A DNA stretch of 64,000 nt from Sphingomonas sp. Root710 (GCF_001429065.1 NZ_LMIB01000012.1:628506-692505); one strand, 5' to 3'. Shown: positions 44,122 to 54,323, numbered from the stretch's first letter. Made by a program: numbers and translations. Notes: generated from the sequence alone by a model not told the origin.

Positions 44122-45660
44122 ATGCGCCGCCTCATCATCCCGCTGCTGCTGGTCCTGTCCGCCTGCCATGGCGGCGCGCGGGAGGCGTTGCCGGGGGATC
44201 GGATCATCCGGCTCGCCGATGACGAGGTGAAGAGCCTCGACCCGCAAAAGTCTACCGACATCGCGACGACCCGGGTGGCGCAGGACCAGTTCGAAGGCCT
44301 CACCCGGATGAACGGCGAGGGCCGTGCCGAACCCGGGCTGGCAAGCGGATGGACCGTCTCCGCCGACGGGCTGGTCTGGCGTTTCGTGCTGCGGCCCGGC
44401 CTGCGCTTCTCCGATGGCCAGCCGATCACCCCCGCGACCTTCGCCGCGGTCTTCGCCCGGCTGAACGATCCCGCCACCGCCTCGCCCGGCGCGGCGCTGT
44501 TCGCCGATATCGCCGAGGTTCGCGCCCGGCGCGGCGAGGTGGCGGTGCGCCTCACCGCGCCGATGCCGTCGCTGCCCGAGCTGCTGGCGCTTCCCGCAAT
44601 GGCGGCGCTGCCCGTCCATCGCATCGCTACATTGGGCGAAAGCTGGACCGGCGAACGGCCGCTGGTCACATCGGGGCCCTACCGGCTGACCGAGTGGCGG
44701 CTCAACGAGCGGCTGCGGCTGGCGCGCAATCCCCACTGGCATGGCGGGCAGGCACCGGTGGCCGAGGTCGAATGGCGGCCCGTCACCGACCGGCTGACCG
44801 CCCTACGCAGCTTCGCGGCGGGGGAGGCCGATGTCGGCGGCGATTTCCCGCCAAGCCGCGCGGGCTGGATTGCCGATCACCTGCCCGGCGCCGCGCATGT
44901 CGCGCCCTATAACGGCAGCTATTATTTCGTGTTCAACACCACCCGCCCGCCGTTCGACGACGTCCGCGTCCGCCGCGCGCTCTCGCTCGCGATCGACCGG
45001 CGCTGGATCGCGGAGAGGCTTATCGGCCTCGGCGCGCAACCCGCCTGGGGGATATTGCCCGCGGGCGTGATGGGCGCCGAGGGGACGTATCGCCCCGCCG
45101 ACGCAGGCTGGAGCCGCGAACGGCGGATGATCGTGGCGGGCCGGCTGCTGGCGGCAGCGGGCCATGGGCCGAAGCACCCGCTGGTCTTCGACATCCGGTT
45201 CAACAGCGACGCCGACCATCGCCGCGTCGCGGTGGCGATGGCGGCGATGTGGCGGCCGCTGGGGGTCGAGGCGCATCTGCTCAACAGCGAGGCGTCGCTG
45301 CATTTCGCGAGCCTGCGCCGCCGCGATTTCGCTTTCGCCCGGTCGGGCTGGATCGGCGATGTGGCGGCTCCGGAGAATTATCTCGCCGTGCATCGTTCGG
45401 ACGCGGGAACGATCAACTATTCGGGTTACGCTAGTGCGGCTTATGACGCCGCGCTCGACCGGGCGATGGCCTTGGCCGACCCCGCCTCGCGCGCGCGCGC
45501 GATGCGCGCCGCCGAGGCGATCCTGGTGCGGGACGCGCCGCTCGTCCCGCTTTATCATTATGTCAGCCGGACGCTGGTTGCCGCGCGCATCCAAGGCTGG
45601 CACGACAATGGCCCGAACACTCACCCCAGCTGGACCTTGAGGATAGCCCGCCAGCCATGA
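44122..45660 (+). CDS. Peptide-binding-like lipoprotein, SBP family 5 (512 aa)
   Basis: A substrate-binding protein of the DppA/OppA type (family 5), normally delivering peptides or nickel to an ABC transporter. It has a lipobox (LLLVLSAC, Cys near residue 14) and the family's [29 protein letters not shown] and [27 protein letters not shown] segments. The start is placed at MRRLIIP; the frame to 44077 has no ribosome site. The next gene overlaps by ATGA and encodes a second related protein, but no permease or ATPase genes are nearby, so the partner transporter is missing from this region. Confidence 0.9.
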   Translation: MRRLIIPLLLVLSACHGGAREALPGDRIIRLADDEVKSLDPQKSTDIATTRVAQDQFEGLTRMNGEGRAEPGLASGWTVSADGLVWRFVLRPGLRFSDGQPITPATFAAVFARLNDPATASPGAALFADIAEVRARRGEVAVRLTAPMPSLPELLALPAMAALPVHRIATLGESWTGERPLVTSGPYRLTEWRLNERLRLARNPHWHGGQAPVAEVEWRPVTDRLTALRSFAAGEADVGGDFPPSRAGWIADHLPGAAHVAPYNGSYYFVFNTTRPPFDDVRVRRALSLAIDRRWIAERLIGLGAQPAWGILPAGVMGAEGTYRPADAGWSRERRMIVAGRLLAAAGHGPKHPLVFDIRFNSDADHRRVAVAMAAMWRPLGVEAHLLNSEASLHFASLRRRDFAFARSGWIGDVAAPENYLAVHRSDAGTINYSGYASAAYDAALDRAMALADPASRARAMRAAEAILVRDAPLVPLYHYVSRTLVAARIQGWHDNGPNTHPSWTLRIARQP

Positions 45661-47144
45661 AGCGCCCCGCCGCCCTCGCGATCGCGACCGCCCTGCTGCT
45701 TGCCGGTTGCGGCAAGGGCGAACGCGACGATCTGGTGACGGTGAGCGTGATCGGCCGATCGACCCGGCTGGTCGAACCCGGCGGCGCGATCGCGCGGCGC
45801 GCCGATGCCGCCCTGCTCGGCGCGGCGGCGCAGGGGCTGGTACGGCTCGACGCCGAGGCGCAGGTCGAGCCCGGCCTGGCGATTCGCTGGGCGATTTCCG
45901 ACGACGGGCTCTATTATACCTTCCGCCTGGGCCGCGAGGGCGGCAATGCCGAACGGGTCGCGGCACAGCTGCGCCGCTTGGTGCGCGCGCATCGCGACGG
46001 CCCGCTTGGCGACACGGTCGAGGCGGTGCGCGAGATCGTCGCGGTGACGCCTGAGGTGATCGAGATCCGGCTGTCCGCGCCGCGGCCAGAATTGATGCCG
46101 CTGCTCGCCGGGCCAGGCTTCGCGCTGTTCGAGCGCGGGCGGGGGAGCGGCCCGCTGCTGATCGAGGGCAAGGTCGGTCCGCTGACGGTGTTGCAGCCGC
46201 CATCCGCCGATGCCGATGCCGACGACAAGGCGAAAGCCCTGGCGCAGCGGCGCATCCATCTGCGTGGCGAGCGCGTGGCAACCGCGGTGCTACGGTACGC
46301 CAAGGGGGAAGCCCAATTCGTCACCGGCGGCGGCTATGACGATTTCCTCTACACGAAGCTGGCCAATATCGCCGCTCGCGACATTCAGGTCGATCCGGCG
46401 ACCGGGCTGTTCGGCTTTCGCATGGGCCGGTCCTCCCCCGCGATCAGCGCACCCGAAATCCGTCAGGCGCTGGCGATGGCGCTCGACCGCGAGGCAATCG
46501 GCGCGGCGCTGGGCGTGCCTGGATGGCGGCCGATCCAGGCGATCCTGCCACCCGGCCTGACCGACCTTGCCCAGCCGACCCGGCCCTTCTGGGCGCAAGC
46601 CTTCGCCAATGTGCGCGGCGCCGACCGGCAGGCGCTCGACGCCCGCATCGCCACGGCCCGGCGGATCGTCGGCCAGTGGCGCGCGAGCGAAGGCCTGAGC
46701 GGTCCGCTGCGGCTCGCCATCGCCATGCCGGAGGGGCCCGGTTCGGCGATTCTATTCGCGACGGTGCGGCGGCAATGGCGCGCGATCGGCGTCGAGGCGG
46801 AGCGCGTCGGCCCGCGCGATGCCGCCGACCTGCGGCTGATCGACGAGGTCGCCCCCGCGGACCAGGCCGACTGGTTCCTCGCCCATTTCCTGTGCAAGCG
46901 GGGCCGGCCATGCAGCGAGGAAGCCGATCAGGCCTATGCCATCGCGCGCAGCACCACCGACCCGGCGATGCGCGCGCGGATGATCTCCGAGGCCGAACAG
47001 CGGCTGACCGCGCTCGCGCCGTTCATCCCGATCGCCCAGCCGGTGCGATGGTCGCTTGCTTCGCCGGACCTGCCCGGCTTCCGCCTGAACGCGCGCGCGA
47101 TCCATCCGCTCTTCCCGCTGATCGGGAACCAAAGCAGTCGTTGA
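45657..47144 (+). CDS. Second SBP family 5-like lipoprotein (495 aa)
   Basis: A second peptide-binding-like lipoprotein (lipobox LLLAGC, Cys18). It is more divergent than its neighbour: the family pattern ([15 protein letters not shown], then [22 protein letters not shown]) is still present. Its ATG overlaps the stop of the first gene, so the two are translationally coupled and probably work together, perhaps as a signalling or scavenging pair. No ABC permease is seen within the window. Function beyond family is not assignable. Confidence 0.85.
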   Translation: MKRPAALAIATALLLAGCGKGERDDLVTVSVIGRSTRLVEPGGAIARRADAALLGAAAQGLVRLDAEAQVEPGLAIRWAISDDGLYYTFRLGREGGNAERVAAQLRRLVRAHRDGPLGDTVEAVREIVAVTPEVIEIRLSAPRPELMPLLAGPGFALFERGRGSGPLLIEGKVGPLTVLQPPSADADADDKAKALAQRRIHLRGERVATAVLRYAKGEAQFVTGGGYDDFLYTKLANIAARDIQVDPATGLFGFRMGRSSPAISAPEIRQALAMALDREAIGAALGVPGWRPIQAILPPGLTDLAQPTRPFWAQAFANVRGADRQALDARIATARRIVGQWRASEGLSGPLRLAIAMPEGPGSAILFATVRRQWRAIGVEAERVGPRDAADLRLIDEVAPADQADWFLAHFLCKRGRPCSEEADQAYAIARSTTDPAMRARMISEAEQRLTALAPFIPIAQPVRWSLASPDLPGFRLNARAIHPLFPLIGNQSSR

Positions 47145-47174
47145 GGCTTGATGGTTTCAGCTTCGCTGAAACGT

Positions 47175-47258
47175 GCGGTGCCGGCCCGCTCCCCTGCCCA
47201 ACCTCCCGATCCAGCGTAATATATCGGGAGGTTGGGCAGGGGAGCGGGCCGGCACCGC
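47175..47258. repeat. Perfect 36-bp inverted repeat (hairpin)
   Basis: Arms 47175-47210 and 47223-47258 are exact reverse complements, with a 12-nt loop (CCAGCGTAATAT). It is GC-rich, 30 nt past the stop of the peptide-binding-like gene and 18 nt before the DUF4112 gene. A stem this long and perfect is more than an ordinary terminator and looks like a mobile or structural palindromic element. It has no T-run. Confidence 0.9.
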
Positions 47259-47275
47259 GCTCAAAGGAAAACGCC

Positions 47276-47719
47276 ATGCAACGCCCCACCACCGCCGATC
47301 TCGACGGCTTATCTGACCGAATTCCCGGCATGGGCCGTGATGCCGCTTCGGTGCGCCGCAGAGTCGAAGCGATGGAAGGGCTGCTCGAGCGGATGTTCGT
47401 GATCCCCGGCATCAACAAACCGGTCGGGCTCGACGTGCTGCTCGACCTCATCCCCGTCGTCGGCCCCGCGGTCGGTGCGGTGATGGGCAGCTGGCTGGCC
47501 TGGGAAGCGCGCAACCTGGGCATGTCGAAATGGCAGCTGACGCGAATGTTCGGCAATGTCGGGCTCGATCTGCTGCTCGGCGCGATCCCGTGGGTCGGGG
47601 CGATCCCCGACTTCTTCTTCCGGTCGAACAGCCGCAACCTGAAGATCATCCGCAAACATCTCGACCGGCATCATCCTGGCACAGCGACGGTGGATGTCGG
47701 GGTGGTGGGGCGGCGGTGA
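47276..47719 (+). CDS. DUF4112 membrane protein (147 aa)
   Basis: A DUF4112 family protein with two or three hydrophobic segments (around residues 58-78, 98-118 near LGAIPWVGAIPDFFF) and a conserved GLDVLLDLIPVVGP motif. Function unknown. The family is often found near envelope genes. The ATG at 47276 has AAAGGAA upstream. It follows the 36-bp hairpin closely, so its expression may be affected by it. Confidence 0.88.
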   Translation: MQRPTTADLDGLSDRIPGMGRDAASVRRRVEAMEGLLERMFVIPGINKPVGLDVLLDLIPVVGPAVGAVMGSWLAWEARNLGMSKWQLTRMFGNVGLDLLLGAIPWVGAIPDFFFRSNSRNLKIIRKHLDRHHPGTATVDVGVVGRR

Positions 47720-47754
47720 TCAAAGTTCCTCTCCCGCACGGAAGGAACGGGGAG

Positions 47755-48525
47755 TCATACCCGCTTACGCGCCTCGGCGATGGCTTCCTTGAGCGCGTCG
47801 TAACCGACCGCGCCCTTCATCATATGGCCGTTGACCACGAAGGTCGGGGTAGCGAGCGAAGGATCGATACGCTGGGCGAGCTCAATATTCCGGCGTAATT
47901 CGGCCGACACCCCGGCGCTGTCGACGTCACGCTGGATGCGCGCATAATCGAGCTTCATCGTCCGCAGCACTGCCGAGACCTTGTCGGTGCTGGGCGGGCC
48001 GGCGGCGAACATCCGTTCGTGGAAGGTGCGATATGCCCCCTGCTGCGCGGCGGCAAGGCTCGCCTTGGCGGCAATCTCGCTGCCCGGCCCGAGGATCGGG
48101 ATTTCGCGCCACACCACCTTCAGCTTCGGATCGTCGGCGATCAGCCGGTCGATGTCGGGCAGACTGGAGCGACAATAGCCACAGGCATAGTCGCTGAACA
48201 TCACCAGCGTCACGTCACCGTCGGGCGCGCCGGCCCAGGCCGAGGCGAAGGGCGTCTCCAGCGCCGCCTTGTTGCCCGCATAGGCGTCCTGGTTCTGCCG
48301 CTCGCGCAGCTTGTCGATCGCCTGGGGAATGATCTCGGGATGGGCGAGGATATAGTCGCGCACCACCATCTCGATCGCGGCCTTGTCCGCCGGAGCTGGC
48401 GCGGCGGGGCGGTGCAGCGACAGCGCCGCCGCGATGCCGACCAGCGCCGCGGAACCCGCACCGATGGTCACCGCCGTGCGCCGGTGGCGCTGCATGAACG
48501 TCTTGATCTTGGTCATCGGCATCAT
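47755..48525 (-). CDS. DsbA-like thioredoxin-fold protein (256 aa)
   Basis: An exported or membrane-anchored DsbA/Com1-like protein with the redox motif CGYC (Cys115, Cys118), a cis-proline in ATPTFVVNG and a hydrophobic N-terminal segment (about residues 18-37). It probably oxidises or isomerises disulfides of periplasmic proteins. A lysine-poor, alpha-helical N-terminal part precedes the fold, as in ScsC-like proteins. Its ATG overlaps the stop of the M48 protease gene (ATGA), so the two form one operon and may act together in envelope quality control. Confidence 0.88.
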   Translation of the reverse strand: MMPMTKIKTFMQRHRRTAVTIGAGSAALVGIAAALSLHRPAAPAPADKAAIEMVVRDYILAHPEIIPQAIDKLRERQNQDAYAGNKAALETPFASAWAGAPDGDVTLVMFSDYACGYCRSSLPDIDRLIADDPKLKVVWREIPILGPGSEIAAKASLAAAQQGAYRTFHERMFAAGPPSTDKVSAVLRTMKLDYARIQRDVDSAGVSAELRRNIELAQRIDPSLATPTFVVNGHMMKGAVGYDALKEAIAEARKRV

Positions 48526-49907
48526 TTGCGACGATCGCTCGCCGCACCGCGCGCCGCAAGCGCGATATCCTCGGCGCGCAGATAATCAGGCGTGCCGCGC
48601 GGGATGCGCGCCATCGCCGCCTCGGCGCTGGCCATCGCCTGACGATTGTCGCCGATCAGCGCATAGCGCTCGGCGGTCGCCAGCTGGGCGCGCGGCTCGT
48701 CACCCAGCCGCGCATAGGCCATACCGAGCGTGTACCATGCGAAGGGGTTGTCGCGATCACGCGCCACCGCGACCTTGAGGACGTCGCGCGCCTCCGCAAG
48801 ATTGGCCGGATCCTCGGTCGCGACCAGCGCGTGTCCGAGCAGCGATGCGATCAGCGGAGTGCCGCGTGACCCCCGCACCGCTATGCGGAGCGGCGCGAGC
48901 GCCTCCTTAGGCTTGCCTGATTCGAGCAAAATCTGTCCCTGCAATTCGCGGAAATAGGGGTCGTTCGGCGCGGAGGCGACCAGCTTGTCGACCTCCTCGA
49001 TCGCCTTGTCGGGATAGGCGCCGCGATGCCAGGCGTAGGCGCGGGCATAATGGGCCGACGGGCTCTGGTCGGTCTCGGGATATTTGCGCAGCGCCGTCGT
49101 CGGATCATCCATGAAACCGATCAGCTTGGCCTTGATCCGCTTGAACTTCACGTCGAGCGCCGGATCGGTCTTCTTGTTGTAATTGGGCGATTTGAGCACG
49201 TCCGCCGACAGCGCCGCCTCACGGTCGCCCGACAGCGGGTGGGTCTGCATGAAGGGATCGATCTCGGAATAGGAAGAGATATAACGATACTCCTCCTTGC
49301 GCATCTTCAGGAAGAAACTGAGCATCCCCTTGCCGCTGATCCCGGCACGATCGAGGAATCCGATCGCTGCGGCGTCGGCGCTCGCCTCCTGTACGCGGTT
49401 GAAGGCGAGGAATTTGCCGAGCGCGGCTTGTTGCCCCGCCATCATCACCCCCATCGCCGCCTCGCCCGCGCCCGCCGCCATCGCCGCGGCGCCAAGCAAC
49501 AGTGACAGCAGTGAGATGCCGGTCGCCGCCTTCGCACCCTGGCCAGAGGTGATGACATGGCCGCCAGTGATATGGCCGAGTTCATGGGCGATCACGCCCT
49601 GGATCTCGTTGCTGTTGTCGGCGGCTTCGATCAGCCCGCTATGGATATAGACCGCCTGCCCGCCGGCGACGAAGGCGTTGATGGACTTGTCGCCGATCAG
49701 GATGATGTCGAGCTGATTGGGCTGGAGCCCAGCCGCGGCTATGATCGGCGCGGCGATTTCGTGGAGATAGGCTTCGGTTTCGGCGTCGCGGAGGATGCTC
49801 TGCGCCATCACCGGCTGCGCAGTCATGGTCAGCGCCAGCGCCGCGACGAGCAACGCGCGCGCGGCCCGGCGCAGCAATAGTGACAATGGGGCAGGACGCA
49901 TGATCAT
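48522..49907 (-). CDS. M48-family metalloprotease with TPR region, BepA-like (461 aa)
   Basis: A periplasmic zinc metalloprotease resembling BepA, which processes or degrades misfolded outer-membrane proteins. It has a signal peptide (ending PVMAQ, about residue 35), the zinc motif HELGH (His108, Glu109, His112), a third ligand Glu in VQEASADAAA, and C-terminal TPR-like repeats (about residues 285-430). It begins 76 nt downstream of the RNase E gene on the same strand and overlaps the DsbA-like gene. This gene order fits envelope homeostasis. Confidence 0.92.
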   Translation of the reverse strand: MIMRPAPLSLLLRRAARALLVAALALTMTAQPVMAQSILRDAETEAYLHEIAAPIIAAAGLQPNQLDIILIGDKSINAFVAGGQAVYIHSGLIEAADNSNEIQGVIAHELGHITGGHVITSGQGAKAATGISLLSLLLGAAAMAAGAGEAAMGVMMAGQQAALGKFLAFNRVQEASADAAAIGFLDRAGISGKGMLSFFLKMRKEEYRYISSYSEIDPFMQTHPLSGDREAALSADVLKSPNYNKKTDPALDVKFKRIKAKLIGFMDDPTTALRKYPETDQSPSAHYARAYAWHRGAYPDKAIEEVDKLVASAPNDPYFRELQGQILLESGKPKEALAPLRIAVRGSRGTPLIASLLGHALVATEDPANLAEARDVLKVAVARDRDNPFAWYTLGMAYARLGDEPRAQLATAERYALIGDNRQAMASAEAAMARIPRGTPDYLRAEDIALAARGAASDRRK

Positions 49908-49983
49908 CGATCCTCACCGGACCCAACTTAACCGCGCGTGAAGCGATGCGGCGGGCCGAACAACGCCGGCCCGCCCATCATTC

Positions 49984-52611
49984 CTATGCGCCGAAGGTCC
50001 GCTGCCACCAGCCACGGCGCGGCGGGCCGTCCTCATCTTCCGCTTCGCCCTCGGCGGGCGCGGGCTCGACAGGCGCGGCGGTCACTTCGACCGTCTCGCC
50101 GGGCGACGCCTTGGCACGGGTCCGGCGCTTCTTGGGCGCGGGCTCGGCGGCGACTTCCTCAGCGACCGGCTCGGCGGCGGCGGGGGCTTCGGCCACCGGA
50201 GCCTCGACCGGAGCCGCTTCGGCCTCGACCTTCTTGCGGCGGCCGCCACGGCGCGGCTTGGGCGCCTCTTCGGCAGGCGCTTCGGCGACCTGCTCCGCCA
50301 CAGGCTCCGGCGCGGGCGCGCTTTCCTCGGCCGGAGCGGCTACCGCATCGGCCTTGCGCGCGCGGGGACGGCGGCGGGGCTTGGGCGCTTCCTCTGCGGC
50401 CGCTTCCTGGATCACCGGCGCCGGAGCAGGCAGCTCCTCCGCCATGATCGCCTCGGCCTGCTCGGCGGGAGCGTCCTCCACGGACGCGCCCTCGGCAGCA
50501 CCCTCGCCGCCACGGCGGCGGCCCGAGCGGCGGCCACGGCGGCGGCCGCGGCGCGGCTCGCCTTCGCGTTCCTCCCCAGCATCATCGCCATTGGCTTCGA
50601 CGGGTTCGGCGCTTTCCTCACCCTCAGCAGCGTCGGTGCCCTCGCCTTCGCCCTCGGCGGCTTCGCCATGACCTTCCTGGTCGCGGCCACGGCCGCCACG
50701 GCGGCGACGGCGACGGCGACGGCGACCACGCCCTTCGCCACGCTCGCCGTCCTCGCCCTCTTCACGGTCGCGACCACGGCCCTCGGCCTCAGCTTCCTCC
50801 TCTTCGTCCTCGATCTCATCCTCGACGATATCGTCATCGTCGTCGGCTTCGATCAGGACCGGCGCGGGCAGGCGCGGCGCATGGCTGGGCGGCGGGCCGC
50901 CGGCCTCGACGCTCATACGCGCGCCTTCGAGTGTGCCGTCCGACAGGATCTCGATGACGACGCCATAGCGGTCCTCGATCTCGGCGAGTTCGGCGCGCTT
51001 GCGGTTGAGGACGTAAAGCGCCGCTTCCTGGCTGGCGCGCAGCATGAGCCGCGAGCCACGGCCGCGCGCAGCCTCGTCTTCCAGCATGCGCAGCGCCGAG
51101 AGACCGGCCGACGATGCGGTGCGGACCAAGCCGGTGCCCTCGCAATGCGGGCACTGCCGGGTCGAAGCTTCGAGCACGCCGGTGCGCAGCCGCTGGCGGC
51201 TCATCTCGAACAGGCCGAAGCTGGAGATACGGCCAACCTGAATGCGGGCGCGATCGTTCTTCAGCGCCTCCTTCATCGCCTTCTCGACCTTCCGGATATT
51301 GGAGTTGTTCTCCATATCGATGAAGTCGATGACGACGAGGCCGGCCATGTCGCGCAGGCGCAGCTGGCGGGCGATCTCGTGCGCGGCCTCGAGGTTGGTC
51401 GCGGTTGCGGTCTGCTCGATATTATGCTCGCGGGTGGAGCGGCCCGAGTTGATGTCGATCGAGACGAGCGCCTCGGTCGGGTTGATCACCAGATAGCCGC
51501 CCGACTTGAGCTGGACCAGAGGCTGGTACATCGCCGCGAGCTGATCCTCGACGCCAAAACGCTGGAACAGCGGCACGGCGTCGGCATAGAGCTCGACCTT
51601 CTTTGCGTGGCTGGGCATCAGCAGCTTCATGAAGGCGCGCGCCTGGCGATAGCCGTCCTCGCCCTCGACGATCACCTGATCGATGTCGCGGTTATAGATG
51701 TCGCGGATCGCGCGCTTGATCAGGTCGCTGTCGCCATAGATCAGCGCGGGCGCCGAGGAGCCCAGCGTGTTCTCGCGAATCTCGTCCCAGAGCCTGGCGA
51801 GATAGTCGAAGTCGCGCTTGATCTCGGTCTTGGTGCGCTGGAGGCCCGCGGTGCGGACGATGCAGCCCATCGTCTTCGGCAGGTTCAGGTCGGCCATGAT
51901 CGTCTTCAAACGCTTGCGATCGGCCGCGTTCGAGATCTTGCGGCTGATACCGCCGCCATGACTGGTGTTGGGCATGAGCACGCAATAGCGGCCGGCCAGC
52001 GACAGATAGGTGGTCAGCGCCGCGCCCTTGTTGCCGCGCTCTTCCTTGACGACCTGGACCAGCAGCACCTGCCGCCGGCGGATCACGTCCTGGATCTTGT
52101 AGCGGCGGCGCAGGTTCATCCGGCGCTGGCGCAGATTCTCGACATCGTCGGACCCGCCGACCGATTCGCGGCGCGGGCGCGGCTTTTCCTCGCCCTCCCC
52201 GTCATGGTCGTGTTCATGGTCATGATCATGCTCGTCATGATGGTCATGGCCATCATCGTCGATCTCTTGATCATGATCGTCATGTTCGGCTTCACGGGCG
52301 CGCAGCGCCTCTTCCTCGGCGGCGTGCTCGGCCTCCTCGCGGAGGAGCGCCTCGCGATCCTCCTTGGGGATCTGATAATAATCGGGGTGGATTTCCGAGA
52401 AGGCAAGAAAACCGTGGCGGTTGCCGCCATAATCCACGAACGCCGCCTGAAGCGACGGTTCGACCCTCGTTACCTTGGCGAGATAGATATTCCCCTTGAG
52501 CTGCTTCCTTTCAGCAGACTCAAAGTCAAATTCCTCGATCCGGTTCCCCTGGACGACCGCCACGCGGGTTTCCTCCCGGTGGCGTGCGTCGATAAGCATG
52601 CGGGTTGTCAT
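49984..52611 (-). CDS. rne: Ribonuclease E (875 aa)
   Basis: The endoribonuclease that initiates mRNA decay and rRNA processing. N-terminal S1 domain, then the RNase H-like/DNase I-like catalytic core with the metal-binding Asp in VSIDINSGRST and VVIDFIDMENN, and the Zn-link CPHC. The S1 domain carries a long acidic and His/Asp-rich insertion (about residues 85-165, with HDHDHEHDHD near 130). The C-terminal 340 residues are low-complexity Arg/Glu/Ala-rich, fitting a degradosome scaffold. SD GGAG lies upstream of the ATG. The leader holds a GC-rich hairpin at 52626-52662. Confidence 0.97.
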   Translation of the reverse strand: MTTRMLIDARHREETRVAVVQGNRIEEFDFESAERKQLKGNIYLAKVTRVEPSLQAAFVDYGGNRHGFLAFSEIHPDYYQIPKEDREALLREEAEHAAEEEALRAREAEHDDHDQEIDDDGHDHHDEHDHDHEHDHDGEGEEKPRPRRESVGGSDDVENLRQRRMNLRRRYKIQDVIRRRQVLLVQVVKEERGNKGAALTTYLSLAGRYCVLMPNTSHGGGISRKISNAADRKRLKTIMADLNLPKTMGCIVRTAGLQRTKTEIKRDFDYLARLWDEIRENTLGSSAPALIYGDSDLIKRAIRDIYNRDIDQVIVEGEDGYRQARAFMKLLMPSHAKKVELYADAVPLFQRFGVEDQLAAMYQPLVQLKSGGYLVINPTEALVSIDINSGRSTREHNIEQTATATNLEAAHEIARQLRLRDMAGLVVIDFIDMENNSNIRKVEKAMKEALKNDRARIQVGRISSFGLFEMSRQRLRTGVLEASTRQCPHCEGTGLVRTASSAGLSALRMLEDEAARGRGSRLMLRASQEAALYVLNRKRAELAEIEDRYGVVIEILSDGTLEGARMSVEAGGPPPSHAPRLPAPVLIEADDDDDIVEDEIEDEEEEAEAEGRGRDREEGEDGERGEGRGRRRRRRRRRGGRGRDQEGHGEAAEGEGEGTDAAEGEESAEPVEANGDDAGEEREGEPRRGRRRGRRSGRRRGGEGAAEGASVEDAPAEQAEAIMAEELPAPAPVIQEAAAEEAPKPRRRPRARKADAVAAPAEESAPAPEPVAEQVAEAPAEEAPKPRRGGRRKKVEAEAAPVEAPVAEAPAAAEPVAEEVAAEPAPKKRRTRAKASPGETVEVTAAPVEPAPAEGEAEDEDGPPRRGWWQRTFGA

Positions 52612-52625
52612 TCAAAGCTCTCCAG

Positions 52626-52662
52626 GCGCGTGGGCCGGCGGCAAGGCCGGGCCGGCACGCGC
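52626..52662 (-). promoter_or_regulatory. rne: GC-rich hairpin in the rne leader
   Basis: An inverted repeat (GCGCGTG-GG-CCGGC / GCCGG-CACGCGC) lies just upstream of the Shine-Dalgarno sequence of the RNase E gene. In Escherichia coli the rne 5' leader mediates autoregulation. A similar role here is only a suggestion. Confidence 0.4.
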
Positions 52663-53078
52663 GATATGCTGACGAAACGCCCCCCGGCGGCGCGGCAAGC
52701 CGCATCGCGCCCGGAAGCGTCATCAAAGGTGGAAAAATATGGGTGTTCGCAGCCGTCGCATCGTCACATCCGGCGCGATGCGCCGGATAACAGGCGCCAA
52801 TCCAAGCGCCGCCAAGATTCTGGCAGCGTTCGAACTGGTGCGAAAAATGACTCATGCGATCGTCAACCTGTTACACCGCCGCGAAATCACGGCGGCCGGC
52901 CCGGAACGGCGCTGGCGATCCGCGCATAGGGCGCACATCGGCCGTGTTCCGGACAAGCGGTGCTAGCATCCGATGCTCGCGGGAGCAAGCATCACCACAC
53001 TGGACAAGAGCGGTCCAGCTTTGGTTAAGTATCAGCGCTGTCGGCGTTTCGGGACCGGCGGGGTATCGCGGGGCCATT
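52663..53078. other. Divergent gap between rne and the amidase gene
   Basis: About 415 bases with no convincing gene. It presumably holds the divergent promoters of rne and the amidase gene. The amidase frame is open back to 52854, but that extension lacks a signal-peptide-compatible N-terminus, so I use the later TTG. No repeat was noticed. Confidence 0.55.
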
Positions 53079-54323
53079 TTGCCAAGATCATCTTTCTGCC
53101 AGCGTCTCGCCCTTTGCCTGTGCGCGATCCTGCTGCTGTTCGCCCCCTCGATCGCCCGCGCCGCGGCGTCGATTTCGGCGATCGACATCGGCGACACCAG
53201 CGTGACGATGCGGTTCGACCAGCCAGTCGCGACCGCGTCGGCCTTCATGCTGGCGGCGCCGCAGCGCATCGCGGTCGATCTGCCCGGCGCGCGGATGGGG
53301 CGGATCGCCGCATCGGGCGGCATGATCTCCTCAACCCGCCATGGCCAGTACGACCCCAACACCGCCCGGGTGGTGTTCGAGCTCAACAAGCCCGCGGTCG
53401 TCTCCGATGCCAGCTTCTCGCCCGATCACAGAATGCTGACGCTGACCCTGAAGCCGGTCAGCGAGAATCTGTTCACCCGTGCGGTGCGCAAGGGCCGCCA
53501 GCTGTTCGGCCTCGACACCGCCGCCAGCAAGCCGGTCGACGCCCGCGCGCCGCAGCGCGGCGGGATCACCGTGCCGCTCGACCCGCCCAAGCCGCTCACT
53601 GTGCCGCCGGTCACGGGCGCGCGCGGAACCAAGCGGCCGCTGGTCGTCATCGACGCGGGCCATGGCGGACATGATCCAGGCTCGCAATCGACCGATGGCA
53701 GCCAGAAGGAAAAGAATATTGCGCTGGCGATCGCGCGGGAGATACGCGACGAACTGGTCGCATCGGGCCGGGTGCGCGTCGCGATGACCCGCAATGACGA
53801 CCGTTTCCTGGTTCTCGGCGAGCGCCGCGAGATAGCGCGGCGGCTGAAGGCCGACCTGTTCATCTCGGTCCATGCCGACAGCGCGGTGAACACCACCGCG
53901 CGCGGGGCGAGCATCTACACGCTGTCCGAAGTTGCGTCCGACCGGGTCGCGGCCCAGCTAGCCGCCAAGGAAAACCGCGCCGACATCCTCAACGGCATCG
54001 ATCTGGGCGGCGAGAACAACGAGGTGTCGTCGATCCTGCTCGATCTCGCCCAGCGCGAGACGATGAACATCTCCTCGCAATTCGCGACGCTGCTCCAGCG
54101 CGAGATGTCGCCGACCGTTAAGTTCAAGGACGATGCACACCGCTTCGCCGGGCTGATCGTCCTAAAGGCCCCCGACGTGCCGTCGGTGCTGCTCGAGACG
54201 GGCTATATCTCGAACAATGACGATCTCGCGCTGCTGCTGTCGAAGGAATATCGCCGCGACATCGCCGTGGGCGTGCGCAAGGCGATCGAGATACACTTCG
54301 CGCGGCGGCTGGCAGGCGAATAG
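53079..54323 (+). CDS. N-acetylmuramoyl-L-alanine amidase with AMIN domain (414 aa)
   Basis: A periplasmic cell-wall amidase (Amidase_3) of the AmiC type that splits peptidoglycan during cell separation. An N-terminal AMIN domain (about residues 30-130) is followed by the zinc-dependent amidase domain (about 195-405) with the ligand motif DAGHGGHDPGS, Glu in SQKEKNIALA and His in SVHADS. A signal peptide ends near SIARAAAS. The start is uncertain: I chose TTG at 53079 preceded by GCGGGG because it gives a proper signal peptide. It precedes mrcA, in the common alphaproteobacterial order. Confidence 0.9.
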   Translation: MPRSSFCQRLALCLCAILLLFAPSIARAAASISAIDIGDTSVTMRFDQPVATASAFMLAAPQRIAVDLPGARMGRIAASGGMISSTRHGQYDPNTARVVFELNKPAVVSDASFSPDHRMLTLTLKPVSENLFTRAVRKGRQLFGLDTAASKPVDARAPQRGGITVPLDPPKPLTVPPVTGARGTKRPLVVIDAGHGGHDPGSQSTDGSQKEKNIALAIAREIRDELVASGRVRVAMTRNDDRFLVLGERREIARRLKADLFISVHADSAVNTTARGASIYTLSEVASDRVAAQLAAKENRADILNGIDLGGENNEVSSILLDLAQRETMNISSQFATLLQREMSPTVKFKDDAHRFAGLIVLKAPDVPSVLLETGYISNNDDLALLLSKEYRRDIAVGVRKAIEIHFARRLAGE

